A DNA stretch of 64,000 nucleotides from Saprospiraceae bacterium (GTDB taxonomy: Bacteria; Bacteroidota; Bacteroidia; Chitinophagales; Saprospiraceae), in assembly GCA_016714085.1 (NCBI GenBank), contig JADJNW010000004.1:310001-374000 (forward strand). The letters run 5' to 3'. Below the pieces are notes generated by a model. That model searched no databases and was not told where the DNA came from. It was given only the letters and a program-made list of their open reading frames with translations. A program made the position numbers and the translations under genes. Shown one piece after another: positions 25,074 to 35,824 of the stretch (position 1 is its first letter; each line of letters opens with the position of its first letter).

Positions 25074-27521
25074 TTAAGGTTTAATTTCTTTTCCGTTCGC
25101 GCTTCTATTCTTCACATTTTTATCCAACCAGGTATTCATTTCCCAGAGCATGTGCATGATAGACTCCTTTGCGCGATAACCGTGGCTTTCAGCTGGCAAC
25201 ATCACTAAGCGGGCCGTAGCGCCGTGCCCTTTCAAAGCTGCATAAAAACGCTCGCTCTGAATCGGAAATGTACCAGAATTATTGTCGGCTTCACCATGAA
25301 TGAGCAGGATCGGTTCTTTGATTTGATCAGCATACATAAACGGCGACATCGTGTTGTACACGTCCGGCGCTTCCCAGAATGTACGTTCTTCGCTCTGGAA
25401 ACCAAACGGCGTCAAAGTGCGATTGTAAGCACCGCTTCGAGCGATGCCGGCAGCAAATAAGTCGGTGTGTGCCAATAAATTAGCCGTCATAAAAGCGCCA
25501 TAAGAGTGACCGCCTACGCCAATGCGATTGCGATCTGTCACGCCCATTTCTACCAGTTTATTGATCGCTGATTCAGCATTCATGCGGAGTTGCGCTACAA
25601 AAGTCTCATTTGGCTCTTGATCACCTTCGCCTAAGATTGGCATACTGAATCCATCAAAAATAGCATAACCTTGTGTAATCCAGAATAATGGCGAGCCCGA
25701 GCTAATGCGCGTAAATTCATAAGGTGAGCCCGTCACCTGGCTGGCAGCATCGGCGGTTTTGTACTCGCGCGGGTAGGCCCACATAAACGTTGGCAGCGGG
25801 CCATCCTTATCTTTGTTGTAGTCTTTCGGCAAATAGAGCGTTCCAGATAATTCGATGCCATCGGCGCGTTTGTATTTCACCAATTCTTTTGAAACACCTT
25901 CCAACACCTTGAAAGGGTTGTCAAAATTGGTCAACTGACGCGTTTTGCCGGTTTTCAAATCACGGATAAAATAATTAGGCGGTTCGGTGTTCGACTCGCG
26001 GCGCGTGATAAGTGTACCTTTTGTAACATCCACAATCGAAATCGGAATTTCGTAATAGGGTGCTTCCGAACGCCACAAACGCTTTGTCTGCTTGGAGTCT
26101 AACTCAAATTCATCTACAAATGGGCGATTGCCTTCTGCTGAAGCGCCTTGACCTGTAAGGAACAGCGTTTTGCCATCATTTGCGGTAAGCAATACATTCC
26201 GGCCATATTGATTGCGCTTGGTTTCAAAGCTTCCGGGATCGTTGTAGCGATCTTCGTACAAACGATCAAAAACCACTAACTTGCTACCCATCGGCTTATC
26301 CGGACTCCATTGGCTGACCACTTCCTGGCGCGTTGCCGTCCAACGTTCAAAAGCCATTGCCAGATTTCCATCACCCCACATTACGCCACCATAACGGAAT
26401 TTGAAAGAAATACCTCCCTTTGCTTCGCCCGAAAATGGTGCTTCCAGATAAAACATTTTATCACGCACTGCTACCTCGCGCTTAGGGTCACCACCATCTT
26501 GCGCTTCTACCCAGTACAGGGTTGCCGGCGCATCGGCGCGCCAAGTGAAGCTGCGAGGTCCTTCGCGGGTTGCATTAAAACCTTTTGGGATATTTTCAGC
26601 GATTGGAATATCAGCAACCATGCGCACTTTCTTTCCCATTTTGTCAACAATAGTCCATTCTTGAGGGAAACTATTGAACGGCACGATATAGGAAAACGGT
26701 CTTTTGATTGTAGAAATAAGCAGATAATTCCCATCGGGAGAGGGCTCTACGTTGCCCACCATACTTGCCTCGCCAAATTTGGCGCTTTTGCCAGTAGCAA
26801 CATTCAGGGTCATCAATTGCGAAGTCGTGTAATACTCAAATAAGTCAGCATCATGCGGATTTTGCAATAAATCCTGATAAGTACGCACGGGAGCAGCGAT
26901 ACCCTCATTCGCTTGTACGACCGGCCCCTTTGGCGCGGAAGGCATTTTAGGCGCTTCACCGCGATTTGTCAAAATTGATTTATACAAAATCGTCTGATTA
27001 TCAGGCAGCCATTCAAAAGTGCTACCAATCGCATCGTTGATAATTGCTTCGGTCAATTTTTTCGCAGCAGCGGTAGCTACATCCACCATCCAAAGCTCCA
27101 CGCCAGTGGCAGTATTATTGGTGAAAGCAATTTTTTTACCATCCACCGACCATTGTACATTCTGGATGCGTGCCTCTTGCGGCAAGCCAGTAATGGCGCG
27201 TGCTTTGCCAGAACTCATGGATTGCAATTTCATGCCATCGCTGTAGCCGGCCCGGCTGGAAGCATTATTTTTCGGATTGATGCGAATACCAGCGATGCGC
27301 AATTCTTCTTGCGATACCTCTTCGATCGAAGGATAACCAGGTTGGCTCAGTAACAAGATCGTTTCTTCATCAGGGCCAATGCTCACCGTAGGCGTCAGGG
27401 GCGCATCGATGAGATCAGCGATTGCTTTGGGCGGTGTTTGGTAGGTCACGTCTTTTTGGGCGACCAGCAGATTGGCAAGGCCAAGTAGAAGGATTGTGGT
27501 GATAAATTTCCAATTTCTCAT
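25074..27521 (-). CDS. Exported S9 (prolyl oligopeptidase family) serine peptidase
   Basis: An 815-residue protein with a signal peptide (NWKFITTILLLGLANLLVAQ), an N-terminal beta-propeller of about 500 residues, and a C-terminal alpha/beta-hydrolase domain. The catalytic triad is Ser673 in GVGGHSYGAF, Asp746 in IHGEADNNSG and His780 in PAESHGY. The peptidase domain and the RMNAESAINKLVEMG segment look like the glutamyl-endopeptidase branch known from plant plastids (CGEP), so cleavage after Glu is possible; this is inference by resemblance. It probably acts in the periplasm on short peptides. A monocistronic arrangement is likely. Confidence 0.9.
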   Translation of the reverse strand: MRNWKFITTILLLGLANLLVAQKDVTYQTPPKAIADLIDAPLTPTVSIGPDEETILLLSQPGYPSIEEVSQEELRIAGIRINPKNNASSRAGYSDGMKLQSMSSGKARAITGLPQEARIQNVQWSVDGKKIAFTNNTATGVELWMVDVATAAAKKLTEAIINDAIGSTFEWLPDNQTILYKSILTNRGEAPKMPSAPKGPVVQANEGIAAPVRTYQDLLQNPHDADLFEYYTTSQLMTLNVATGKSAKFGEASMVGNVEPSPDGNYLLISTIKRPFSYIVPFNSFPQEWTIVDKMGKKVRMVADIPIAENIPKGFNATREGPRSFTWRADAPATLYWVEAQDGGDPKREVAVRDKMFYLEAPFSGEAKGGISFKFRYGGVMWGDGNLAMAFERWTATRQEVVSQWSPDKPMGSKLVVFDRLYEDRYNDPGSFETKRNQYGRNVLLTANDGKTLFLTGQGASAEGNRPFVDEFELDSKQTKRLWRSEAPYYEIPISIVDVTKGTLITRRESNTEPPNYFIRDLKTGKTRQLTNFDNPFKVLEGVSKELVKYKRADGIELSGTLYLPKDYNKDKDGPLPTFMWAYPREYKTADAASQVTGSPYEFTRISSGSPLFWITQGYAIFDGFSMPILGEGDQEPNETFVAQLRMNAESAINKLVEMGVTDRNRIGVGGHSYGAFMTANLLAHTDLFAAGIARSGAYNRTLTPFGFQSEERTFWEAPDVYNTMSPFMYADQIKEPILLIHGEADNNSGTFPIQSERFYAALKGHGATARLVMLPAESHGYRAKESIMHMLWEMNTWLDKNVKNRSANGKEIKP

Positions 27522-27601
27522 GGATTAGCAGTTTGGTTAATGAATTTATATGATAAAACTTGTTCGGCTATTCCTATTTGACAAATCATTTTCCCGAAAA
27601 T

Positions 27602-27631
27602 AAAAAAAGCTGCCCAGTTTTTTTAGGCAGC
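27602..27631 (-). terminator. Terminator of the DUF5916 gene
   Basis: On the minus strand GCTGCC (27626-27631) pairs with GGCAGC (27609-27614) and is followed by seven U (A tract 27602-27608). Confidence 0.75.
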
Positions 27632-27664
27632 CTTCAGTCGGGTTTGAAAAAACATTCATTTTTC

Positions 27665-30112
27665 TTATCGATGGCTCTTTACAATATTATTATAATCCAG
27701 GAAATAAATCACTTTTAATGATAAACTATTGCTATTAGGCGCTCGGAACAATCCATTTAAATTATCAAAATAACCAAGCTGGGCCTCCTCATCAAAATTG
27801 AGTAAAGCATTTTTCCATATAATAAAAATATCACTTCCCGGCGCAAACCGCCAACGATATATCATATCAATATTAAAGGCATCAAAATTGCCATTATGAT
27901 TTCCTGCATAATTTGTATCTGCTAATCCGCCATTTTCGAGCAGCAAATGATAACTATTATATTCTACTCTCGACCAATAATGACGCATCCTGAATGTGAG
28001 CGCCATATTTTGACTGAAATTATATGCGGTTGTAAAGATATTCTCCAACGTTAATTGATCGCGCCTTCCAAATATAATATCCTGGCTTCCGGTATCATTA
28101 TTATTTACTCTATTTACAAAACCGACATCATTACCGAAATTATTCGTGCCAATCGAGAATTGGAAATTTAATTTATCATTCACTCTATATCGCGGCGATA
28201 TGTACCAATTCCAGCGGTAACGCCCGGTTTCACTGAAGTTGCGGAAATTTGTTTCTACCGAAACACGGAATCGCTTGCGGCTATCGGTGTTAATTTCAAA
28301 GCCATAATTATTATTAGTCGGATAACGATAAAAACGCCCCGGTGTGCGCGCCTCGAAATAATCATACGTCACAAAAGGCTCGTGATAAGTAAAAATATTC
28401 AGATGCCAAAAGCCTTTGGTTTCGGCCCAAACATAAGTATTGAGTCCATAATCGCTATAAACATCAGGATTATAAATCCTTGCATAACGATTCCAAAAGC
28501 CGACACCGCCTCGGTTAAATTTCCAAAATGCTTTATAAACGTTGTATTCCGTCCAGCCTTGAAAGGCGCGAACATTATTATTAGGTAAATAGCCAAGATC
28601 ATTAATATTATAGGTATCGCTGTCTTCGCTATAATAAAGTCCATAAATCCAATTGCCGCCAATTTTTCTGAAATTCAGATTGTAGCTGTGACCCAATTGG
28701 GTATCATCTTTGAAATATTGCTGGCTCAATACGCCTTTGCCAGCAAATTCATAAATATTTGTTTTGTTCCGAAGGCTAAAAACCGTGCCCGTTACATTCG
28801 CATCATAATCTTCGCCATTGCGCAAAACGGTTGTATTTATTAGGCTGACGAAAGAATTATATTTTAAATTTTGATCAAGTACAAATACATTAAAATTAGT
28901 CAACGGATCGGTTTCGATTTCGCGTTCGCTACCCTCCGCATCGCGTACACGCGCAAACGATCTACCCGAAGTGGCATTAAAGAATCCGATACCTAAGCCT
29001 TTGGTGGTGCGGCCCGAGATTTTGGTGGCATTGTACAGCTGCGCTTGCTGCGGATTTTCAACGATTGTTTCACCTTCATTTAATTTGCTGCCTACTGTTC
29101 CATAATGTAAGGGCTGCCCACCTATTCGTCTGGAATAGAACAAGTTACCTTTATTAAAAAGCTCGGTTCCTTCGGTGAAAAACTGTCGGTTTTCGTTGAA
29201 TTGCACTTCAAAAGGGGAAAGATTAAGTACCTGATTGTCCGATTGTGCTTCGCCGAAATCAGGAATAAGCGTCATATCCAGCGTAAAAGCATCGTTGATG
29301 CCGTATTTGATATCCATCCCGCCGTTGAACGAGCGACCAAAACTATTGACCGGATTATTATTATTATCATGATACCTTTCACCATAGATCGCTACGAAAG
29401 GCGTCGCCTGCAAGCGCAATGGGGATTTAATGTCGCGCACCTCGGTGAGGTAGCCCGCTTGATTCAAAAAACCGTTTACCTGCGGATTCACTGGGCTCCA
29501 GAAGTTTTTTTGTTGCAATCTTCGAATCATCCGACCGAAGTTGATATGCCAGGTTTGCTCGTCCACTTTCGGAAAACGAATAGCGGAATAAGGAATCTTG
29601 ATTTCCACGACCCAGCCTTCTGGCGTGATCTGCGTTTTGCTTTCCCACACAGCATCCCAGCCTTCATCTTCGCCCATAGTCGAATATTTGGCGTCAAACT
29701 GAACGTTGGCGGGCGTCACGATAAATCCAAATCCATTGATACCGTCGCGGTAAGCATCTATAAATAGACCAAACCAATCGGTATTGCCAAGTTGGTCGCG
29801 TTGCGAAAGCTCTTGCAAAATGCTATCGGGCTTCGTGTCATGCAGCATCGCGCCAATGTACAAACCAGTGTTATCGTACAAAATCTTCACTTCGGTAGGC
29901 TGATCGGGCATCGCACCAAAAGCAGGCTGATTCTGAATAAAATCAACAGCATTGGCGGCATTTTGCCAATCTTCTTCATTCAAAATCCCATCCAGAATAA
30001 TGGGTTTTTCAGTACGAAAAGCGGAAACCGTTTTCTTGGAAAAGTCAATGGATTGAGCCATTACAAAATAGCTCGACGCGCATAGCAGCAGGAGCAAGGT
30101 TAATTTTTTCAT
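27665..30112 (-). CDS. DUF5916 family outer membrane protein with N-terminal CBM9-like domain
   Basis: An 815-residue exported protein with signal peptide (MKKLTLLLLLCASSYFVMAQ). Residues about 30-220 form a CBM9-like beta-sandwich (KPIILDGILNEEDW, VKILYDNTGLYIGAMLHD, WFGLFIDAYRDGINGF). The remainder is a DUF5916 region, probably an outer membrane beta-barrel, with FNENRQFFTEGTELF and many alternating aromatic strands ending in FLDYNN. The family is widespread in Bacteroidota and often described only as hypothetical. Carbohydrate binding is suggested by the first domain but is not shown. A terminator follows. Its 290-bp upstream region (30113-30402) shows no clear promoter or other element. 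Confidence 0.85.
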   Translation of the reverse strand: MKKLTLLLLLCASSYFVMAQSIDFSKKTVSAFRTEKPIILDGILNEEDWQNAANAVDFIQNQPAFGAMPDQPTEVKILYDNTGLYIGAMLHDTKPDSILQELSQRDQLGNTDWFGLFIDAYRDGINGFGFIVTPANVQFDAKYSTMGEDEGWDAVWESKTQITPEGWVVEIKIPYSAIRFPKVDEQTWHINFGRMIRRLQQKNFWSPVNPQVNGFLNQAGYLTEVRDIKSPLRLQATPFVAIYGERYHDNNNNPVNSFGRSFNGGMDIKYGINDAFTLDMTLIPDFGEAQSDNQVLNLSPFEVQFNENRQFFTEGTELFNKGNLFYSRRIGGQPLHYGTVGSKLNEGETIVENPQQAQLYNATKISGRTTKGLGIGFFNATSGRSFARVRDAEGSEREIETDPLTNFNVFVLDQNLKYNSFVSLINTTVLRNGEDYDANVTGTVFSLRNKTNIYEFAGKGVLSQQYFKDDTQLGHSYNLNFRKIGGNWIYGLYYSEDSDTYNINDLGYLPNNNVRAFQGWTEYNVYKAFWKFNRGGVGFWNRYARIYNPDVYSDYGLNTYVWAETKGFWHLNIFTYHEPFVTYDYFEARTPGRFYRYPTNNNYGFEINTDSRKRFRVSVETNFRNFSETGRYRWNWYISPRYRVNDKLNFQFSIGTNNFGNDVGFVNRVNNNDTGSQDIIFGRRDQLTLENIFTTAYNFSQNMALTFRMRHYWSRVEYNSYHLLLENGGLADTNYAGNHNGNFDAFNIDMIYRWRFAPGSDIFIIWKNALLNFDEEAQLGYFDNLNGLFRAPNSNSLSLKVIYFLDYNNIVKSHR

Positions 30113-30402
30113 CGGGTGATTTCTAAGATTAATAAAGGCTTATGAGCAATTGATTATTTTGTATTACATTAATAATCAATCATTTATTTTAAATAAAAAT
30201 ATATTTTATTTTGGAACAAATGCTTAATATTCAGAATTGTTAACATTTGACCGTCGGGGAGGACATAATTACTTTACCAAATACTCTGATAAGTTACAAA
30301 GATTACACTTTTAGCAGAAAATTTTGTTAAGCGCTATCACCATTAACCTAACTTTAAGGATTCTGACATTATCAAGAAGTTGCAAACTTTTGAAACTATT
30401 TC

Positions 30403-31699
30403 TCATCTGGCTTGTGCCAAAAAGGTGAGGGTAAATATTGTTTTTTGAGTAGGCATAGATTCGGCATGAATAAAGCCTCGGTGCATCGACATTACCTTAC
30501 GGCAAAGACTCAACCCAATGCCCGATCCTGTTGGTTTGGTAGAATAAAATGGAATAAAAATCTTGGAAATTGCTTCCGGGATAATGCCCACGCCGTTGTC
30601 TTCCACTCGTATGATTGGGCGTTGGCGCTCGTCGAGCGTAGCAGAAAATATAATGCGCGGATTGGCTATATTTTGTAGGGCTTCAATGGCATTTTTCATC
30701 AGATTTATCAAAACGGTTTCGAGCAATTCCCGGTCGGCATGGAGGGTTAAATCAGAAGGATTAATTCTTATTTCTAAAGTAATTTGTTTCTCTGCAAGCT
30801 CGCTTTGGTAGAGGGTAGAAATGTGCTGAAACACTTGATTGACGGGCATTGTGGTAAAATGTGCCTCCGGAATTCTTGTGAAGGTGCGGTAAGCCTGCAC
30901 GAGCCGAAGTAAGGCATCGCTGCGGCGGCGGATAATGTGCATGGCATCGCTCAGGTCGTTGCGACTTTCAAGAGAAAGATTTCTTTCGCTTTCCAGCAAA
31001 GGAATCACGGTAGAAACCGTAGAAGAAATCGGCGTCATGGAATTGACAATCTCGTGCGTGAGCACGCGGGTGAGGTTTTGCCACGCTTCTAATTCATTGA
31101 TTTGCAGTTCGTTTTGAATGTTTTTAATGGAGACGATTCGATACAAAATATCCCGTTTTTTAAATTCAGAGACGGTGATCGAAAGGCGAATTTCGTCAGA
31201 GATGTGAAGGAGTGTTGTCTCTCGATTGGGCGTTTGGTACAAAGCCTGATGCAACTTTGGGTTAGATATTTCAATTTCTTTAATATTTTGCAATAAACCA
31301 CTCCCAAGCAATTGCCGGGCAGCCTCATTAATGGTAATAATTTTACCGCTTTGATCGAAAACCAGCAGTCCGTGCGCCAAGTGCTGCACTTTTTTGAAAA
31401 GAGGACATCACCTCTCGCATAGCGCTCTCCAATTGCTCGAAGGACGTGCCTTGATGCGGCGCAGCAAAGGATTGTGTGAAATCACCATAGCGAAAAGCCT
31501 CGAAAAATGTGGCGAGTCGGCGATTTGTTTTTTCAACATAAAAAATAAGTTCAACGGTTTGTAGCATGACAATCGCTGTGAAAGCAAGCGGTGTAAAGAA
31601 ATAAGGCGATTCTAACCAAAGCCAGGCTAAAACCAGGAAAGAAAGAACCAGTAGCACAATTCGACTCCAGACGTTGATTTTGAAGCGTTTATAAACCAT
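30403..31699 (-). CDS. NtrY-like membrane sensor histidine kinase, one-base frameshift
   Basis: Two membrane segments near the N-terminus (IVLLVLSFLVLAWLWL and YFFTPLAFTAIVMLQTVELI) enclose only a short loop, so sensing may be intramembrane or cytoplasmic. Then follow a PAS-like region (GLLVFDQSGKIITINEAAR), a dimerisation and phosphoacceptor helix with His in LTRVLTHEIVNSMTPI, and the ATPase domain (NLMKNAIEAL, VEDNGVGI, FYSTKPTGSGIGLSL). The first frame ends at 31343 and the second opens at 31389. An extra A in A6 (31390-31395) separates them; corrected length is 431 residues. The gene overlaps the response regulator gene by 11 bp, so the two are cotranscribed and a cognate pair. Confidence 0.88.
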
Positions 31700-33080
31700 A
31701 TTTTTCTAATCTACGATATAGGGAAGCACGGGTCAAGCCCAATTCGCGCGCGGCTCGGGTGATATTGCCATCAAATTTTTTCACAACCTTCTGAATAACA
31801 GCCTTTTCCAAATCTTCCAGGTTAAAACTATCCAACGCAATTTCTTGCTGCGAAGCGGAAGTCTTGCTTTTTAATGAAAATGCGAAATCGCGGTTGCTCA
31901 GCGTTTCGCCATCGCTCATAATGACAGCCCGTTCGATGATATGTTGCAGCTCGCGCACATTGCCTGGAAAGGCATAACGACAGAGTCGTTGCAGCGCATC
32001 ATGGCTGATATCCTGTACTGGTTTTCGATATTTTTTTGCATAGAAACGGATAAAATATTTTGCTAATAACTCAATATCTTCAGGGCGTTCACGCAGCGGC
32101 GGCAAGTGAATTTCGATGGTATTAATGCGATAAAGTAAATCCTGGCGGAACTCATTGCGGGCCACCATGTCGTACAAAGGCATATTTGTCGCGCATATCA
32201 GGCGAATGTCAATGGACTGATTCTTATTGGAACCGACCCGCGTAATTTGGCGTGTCTGCAAAACGGTCAGCAATTTGGATTGCAAAAGCATCGGCACATT
32301 GCCAATTTCATCCAAGAATAAAGTACCGCCCGAAGCCACTTCGAAGCGTCCGGCGCGGTCTTCACGGGCATCCGTGAAAGCGCCTTTGACGTGACCGAAT
32401 AATTCGCTTTCAAACAAATTTTCGCTCAAAGCGCCCAAATCTACACGTACAAAAACTTCTTTCATTCGAAGCGAATGATGATGGATTGCCCTGGCCACCA
32501 GCTCTTTACCTGTACCGTTTTCTCCTAATATAATTATATCTGCATCGGTTTTTGCTACTTTTTGAATTTGAGTGAATACTTCCTGCATTGCCGGACTAAT
32601 GCCGAGCAATTCGCCAAAATGAGCGCTCGTATCCGCGTCTAAAATACGAGTACGGTTGAGCAATCTTTCTACCTGAAGGCGCGAACGACGCAAATCCATT
32701 GCGGATAGCAGCGTCGCCAGCAGTTTGGCATTGTTCCAGGGCTTGAGCACAAAATCGGTCGCACCAGCTTTGATCGCACGCACCGCCATTTCTACATCGC
32801 CGTAAGCGGTAATGAGAATGACAATCACGGAAGGATTGATTTCCTGGATTTTTTCTAACCAGTGAAAGCCTTCATAGCCGCTGCTTACATCCTTTGTGAA
32901 ATTCATATCAAGCAGCACAACGTCAAAGTCATTTTCCAAGTGGCGCGGCAATAGCTCAGGATTTTTTTCCAATACAATTTCGGCAAAATATTGCTTCAAG
33001 AATAAGCGCGCGGCCTGTAGCACATCTTCATTATCATCTACGATCAGTATTTTTCCATTCTTTAACGCTGGATTCTCCAT
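31689..33080 (-). CDS. Sigma-54-dependent response regulator, NtrC family
   Basis: 463 residues with receiver, AAA+ and DNA-binding domains. The receiver phospho-acceptor is Asp58 (VVLLDMNF), with LITAYGDV and FVLKPW completing the site. The AAA+ domain carries Walker A GENGTGKE (186-193), the sigma-54 contact loop GAFTDA (233-238, where GAFTGA is usual) and Walker B GGTLFLDEIG. The Fis-type helix-turn-helix is at the C-terminus (NITRAARELGLTRASLYRRL). It should bind enhancer-like sites and drive a sigma-54 promoter by ATP hydrolysis. The gene is divergent from the permease array, and a matching promoter and tandem dyads lie between them. Confidence 0.93.
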   Translation of the reverse strand: MENPALKNGKILIVDDNEDVLQAARLFLKQYFAEIVLEKNPELLPRHLENDFDVVLLDMNFTKDVSSGYEGFHWLEKIQEINPSVIVILITAYGDVEMAVRAIKAGATDFVLKPWNNAKLLATLLSAMDLRRSRLQVERLLNRTRILDADTSAHFGELLGISPAMQEVFTQIQKVAKTDADIIILGENGTGKELVARAIHHHSLRMKEVFVRVDLGALSENLFESELFGHVKGAFTDAREDRAGRFEVASGGTLFLDEIGNVPMLLQSKLLTVLQTRQITRVGSNKNQSIDIRLICATNMPLYDMVARNEFRQDLLYRINTIEIHLPPLRERPEDIELLAKYFIRFYAKKYRKPVQDISHDALQRLCRYAFPGNVRELQHIIERAVIMSDGETLSNRDFAFSLKSKTSASQQEIALDSFNLEDLEKAVIQKVVKKFDGNITRAARELGLTRASLYRRLEKYGL

Positions 33081-33137
33081 GTATTAATTTCGATTGAAAA
33101 GTAAAGATAGATTAATATTTTAGATCCCAGGATTTTG

Positions 33138-33174
33138 TGTTCAAAATCGGACAGCGTTTGTTCGGAATCGCACA
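33138..33174. promoter_or_regulatory. Tandem dyad sites, probable enhancer (UAS) for the sigma-54 activator
   Basis: Two 16-bp imperfect palindromes, TGTTCAAAATCGGACA (33138-33153) and TGTTCGGAATCGCACA (33159-33174), share the pattern TGTTC-N6-GNACA and 13 of 16 bases. They are 21 bp apart centre to centre, two helical turns. They lie about 75-100 bp upstream of the sigma-54 element, the normal place for sites bound by NtrC-like activators. Confidence 0.6.
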
Positions 33175-33228
33175 AACAAAATTATTAAAAAGAATTGATT
33201 ATCAGGTTTTTAAATAAAAAAATCTTAA

Positions 33229-33245
33229 TTGGCACAAAGATTGAA
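33229..33245 (+). promoter_or_regulatory. Sigma-54 promoter of the permease array
   Basis: TTGGCACAAAGATTGAA matches the -24/-12 consensus TTGGCACG-N4-TTGCW except for A in place of G after the -24 core and A in place of C at -12. The GG of -24 and the TTG of -12 are in register. It lies 56 bases before the first permease start codon and points towards it. Confidence 0.65.
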
Positions 33246-33300
33246 CAAATTTGGTAACCAAAAATTATGAGACAAGTTTATTAAGACAAACCAATTTATC

Positions 33301-35749
33301 ATGTTGAAGAATTATTTCAAAATCGCCCTTCGTAATCTATTGAAAAACAAGGTTTTTTCATTGATTAATATTTTTGGCTTGTCCATTGGGATGGCTTGTT
33401 GCATGACCATTTTGCTGTGGGTAAAGCATGAGTTGAGTTACGACCGACATCACGTAGATTCGGAAAATATTTTTAGGGTGGGGACTACTTTTGTAAGCGG
33501 CGGAGAAGAGGCACGGACTGCCGGCACGCCTGCGCCGCTAGGCTCCAATATGCTGATAGAGTTTCCTGAAGTTCAGGCAGCGACGCGTATTTTTATTTCT
33601 TTTAATGAGGATAAAAGTATCGTACAGCGGCTGAAAGAAGGCGTAGTAAGTGAATCTTTTTATGAAACAGATGGGTACGCCGTGGATTCTACTTTTTTTG
33701 ATATTTTTCATTATGATTTTTTGGAAGGTAACCCTAAAACGGCGCTGACCGATCCCAATATGGTGGTGCTGACCGAATCCATAGCGAAAAAAATATTTCC
33801 CAATCAAAGCGCTATTAATCAGACGATTAGAATTAGTAATACGATTGGCAATCTTGATTATCGGGTAACGGGCGTAGTGAAAAATCCTAAAAATCCTTCC
33901 CATTTTAACGGGCATTTCTTTATGTCCATTTACAGCGGAGAAATCGGAGCATTTATTCGGGATGTAACAAATATGGCAAATAATAATTTTTTATATACTT
34001 ACATTCGTTTAAAACCAGGAAGCGACGCGGCAGCATTAGAAAGTAAATTTCCTGCATTTGTAGAAAAATACGCAGGCAAAGACCTTGCAGGCGCTGGGTT
34101 TCAGAAGAAACAATTTTTGCAAGCCGTTTCTGATATTCATTTACATTCTGATGTTGGTTTTGAAATAGGTAAGCAAGGTGATATAAAATTAGTGTATATT
34201 TTAGCTTCTATTGCAATCCTTACTTTATTAATTGCTTGTATTAATTTTATGAATTTATCGACTGCTCGTTCGGGTACGCGTGCCAATGAAGTGGGCATTC
34301 GCAAAGTAATGGGCGCGGAGAAGGGCAATTTGATTTGCCAGTTTATTGGAGAGTCTATGCTCATCAGTTTATTGTCATTACTAATTGCTATTGTATTGGT
34401 GGAAATTATGTTGCCTACTTTTAATCGGGTGACGGGCAAGGATTTGAGCTTGATTTCGCAGCCCCTGGATTTGCTTTGGTTTGTTGCTATTGCTCTGATT
34501 ACCGGGCTTTTAGCAGGTAGTTATCCGGCATTTTATTTATCTTCTTTTAATCCGGTAACGGTTCTAAAAGGCAAGCTCGCCAATACTCTTTCTGCACTTG
34601 TATTGCGCAGAGGTTTAGTCGTTTTTCAGTTTATTATATCCATTTGTTTAATAACTGGATCGCTTTTTATTAATAAACAAATGAATTTTTTACAAAATGA
34701 GGATTTAGGCTTTGAAAAAGATCGCCAAATTATCATTCCTTTGCGTACCCAAACCGCCAAACAGATCAGCGAAGCCTTTAAAAATGAGCTTTTGCGCAAT
34801 TCTTCTATCAAAAATGTGACAGCTGTTACCTCGCATCCGGGGCAGATGGTAGTGAATGACCGAATGCTTTATAAACAAGGAGGTAGTCGAGATCAGGCAA
34901 AGCGGGTTGTATTGAATTTTGTAGATCATGATTATTTGCAAACACTTGATATTCAAGTATCTACGGGGCGATTTTTCGGAAAAAACTTTCCGGCAGACAC
35001 GCTTGATCGCTTGGTCGTAAACGAAGCAACTATTCGGGAATTGGGTTTTAAAAATGCGCAGGAAGCAATTGGACAACAGGTATATACTGATTTTCAGGGC
35101 AGAACCTTTCCTTTTGAAATAATCGGTGTAATAAATGATTTTCATTATGAAAGCTTACATAATGCTATTACACCTTATGGCATGATGTTATTAAGCAGTG
35201 AAAATGTAACGCCTAATTATCAAATCGTGCGTGCCAGTACAAATGAGATGCAAAATCTTTTAGGTACTATAGAAAAAAAATTGGAAAACGCTCAATCCCA
35301 ATGAGCCTTTTGAATATGAATTTTTGAATGAAGCACTTCAAAAAAACTACGAAATAGAACAGCGTATCAGTTCGATTTTACAATACTTTACATTATTTGC
35401 AATATTTATATCCTGTTTAGGCTTATTCGGTTTAGCTGCTTTCACTGCCGAGCGTCGCATGAAAGAAATTGGTATCCGCAAAGTATTAGGCGCTTCGGTG
35501 AGCAGTATCGTGACCTTACTTTCCAGAGAATTTTTGCTTTTAGTAGGTATTGCTTTTATCATTGCGACGCCGATTGCGTGGTACGCAGCGAATCGCTGGC
35601 TGGAAAGCTTTGCCTATCGTATCCCTGTGCAGTGGTGGGTGTTTTTAATAGCAGGCATTTTGGCATTGGCGATTGCTTTGTTAACCGTTAGTTTCCAAGC
35701 GATTCGGGCAGCGGTGGCGAATCCTGTGGATTCTTTAAAGACGGAGTGA
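33301..35749 (+). CDS. FtsX/MacB-type ABC transporter permease 1, one-base frameshift
   Basis: A two-half permease of the MacB_PCD/FtsX type: N-terminal membrane helix (VFSLINIFGLSIGMACCMTI), a large periplasmic domain, then three helices (VYILASIAILTLLIACINF and following). The half then repeats with a second periplasmic domain, ending in three more helices. The conserved cytoplasmic loops NLSTARSGTRANEVGIRKVMGA and TAERRMKEIGIRKVLGAS are present, one per half. The first frame stops at 35304; removing one base near 35290 restores a protein of about 815 residues. It is the first gene of the array after the sigma-54 promoter. No ATPase is encoded nearby. The substrate is unknown; relatives act in mechanotransmission or export. 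Confidence 0.88.
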
Positions 35750-35760
35750 ATTTTTTGTAC

Positions 35761-35815
35761 GATGGTGTTATCGTGTTTCGTGTTATAACACCATCATACC
35801 ATAACACTATAAAAC
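35761..35815. repeat. Inverted repeat between permease genes 1 and 2
   Basis: An exact 11-bp inverted repeat (35761-35771 with 35785-35795) is followed by further copies of ccataacactat. A closely related sequence lies at 44503-44575 between permease genes 4 and 5. Confidence 0.6.
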
Positions 35816-35824
35816 AATCGCATT

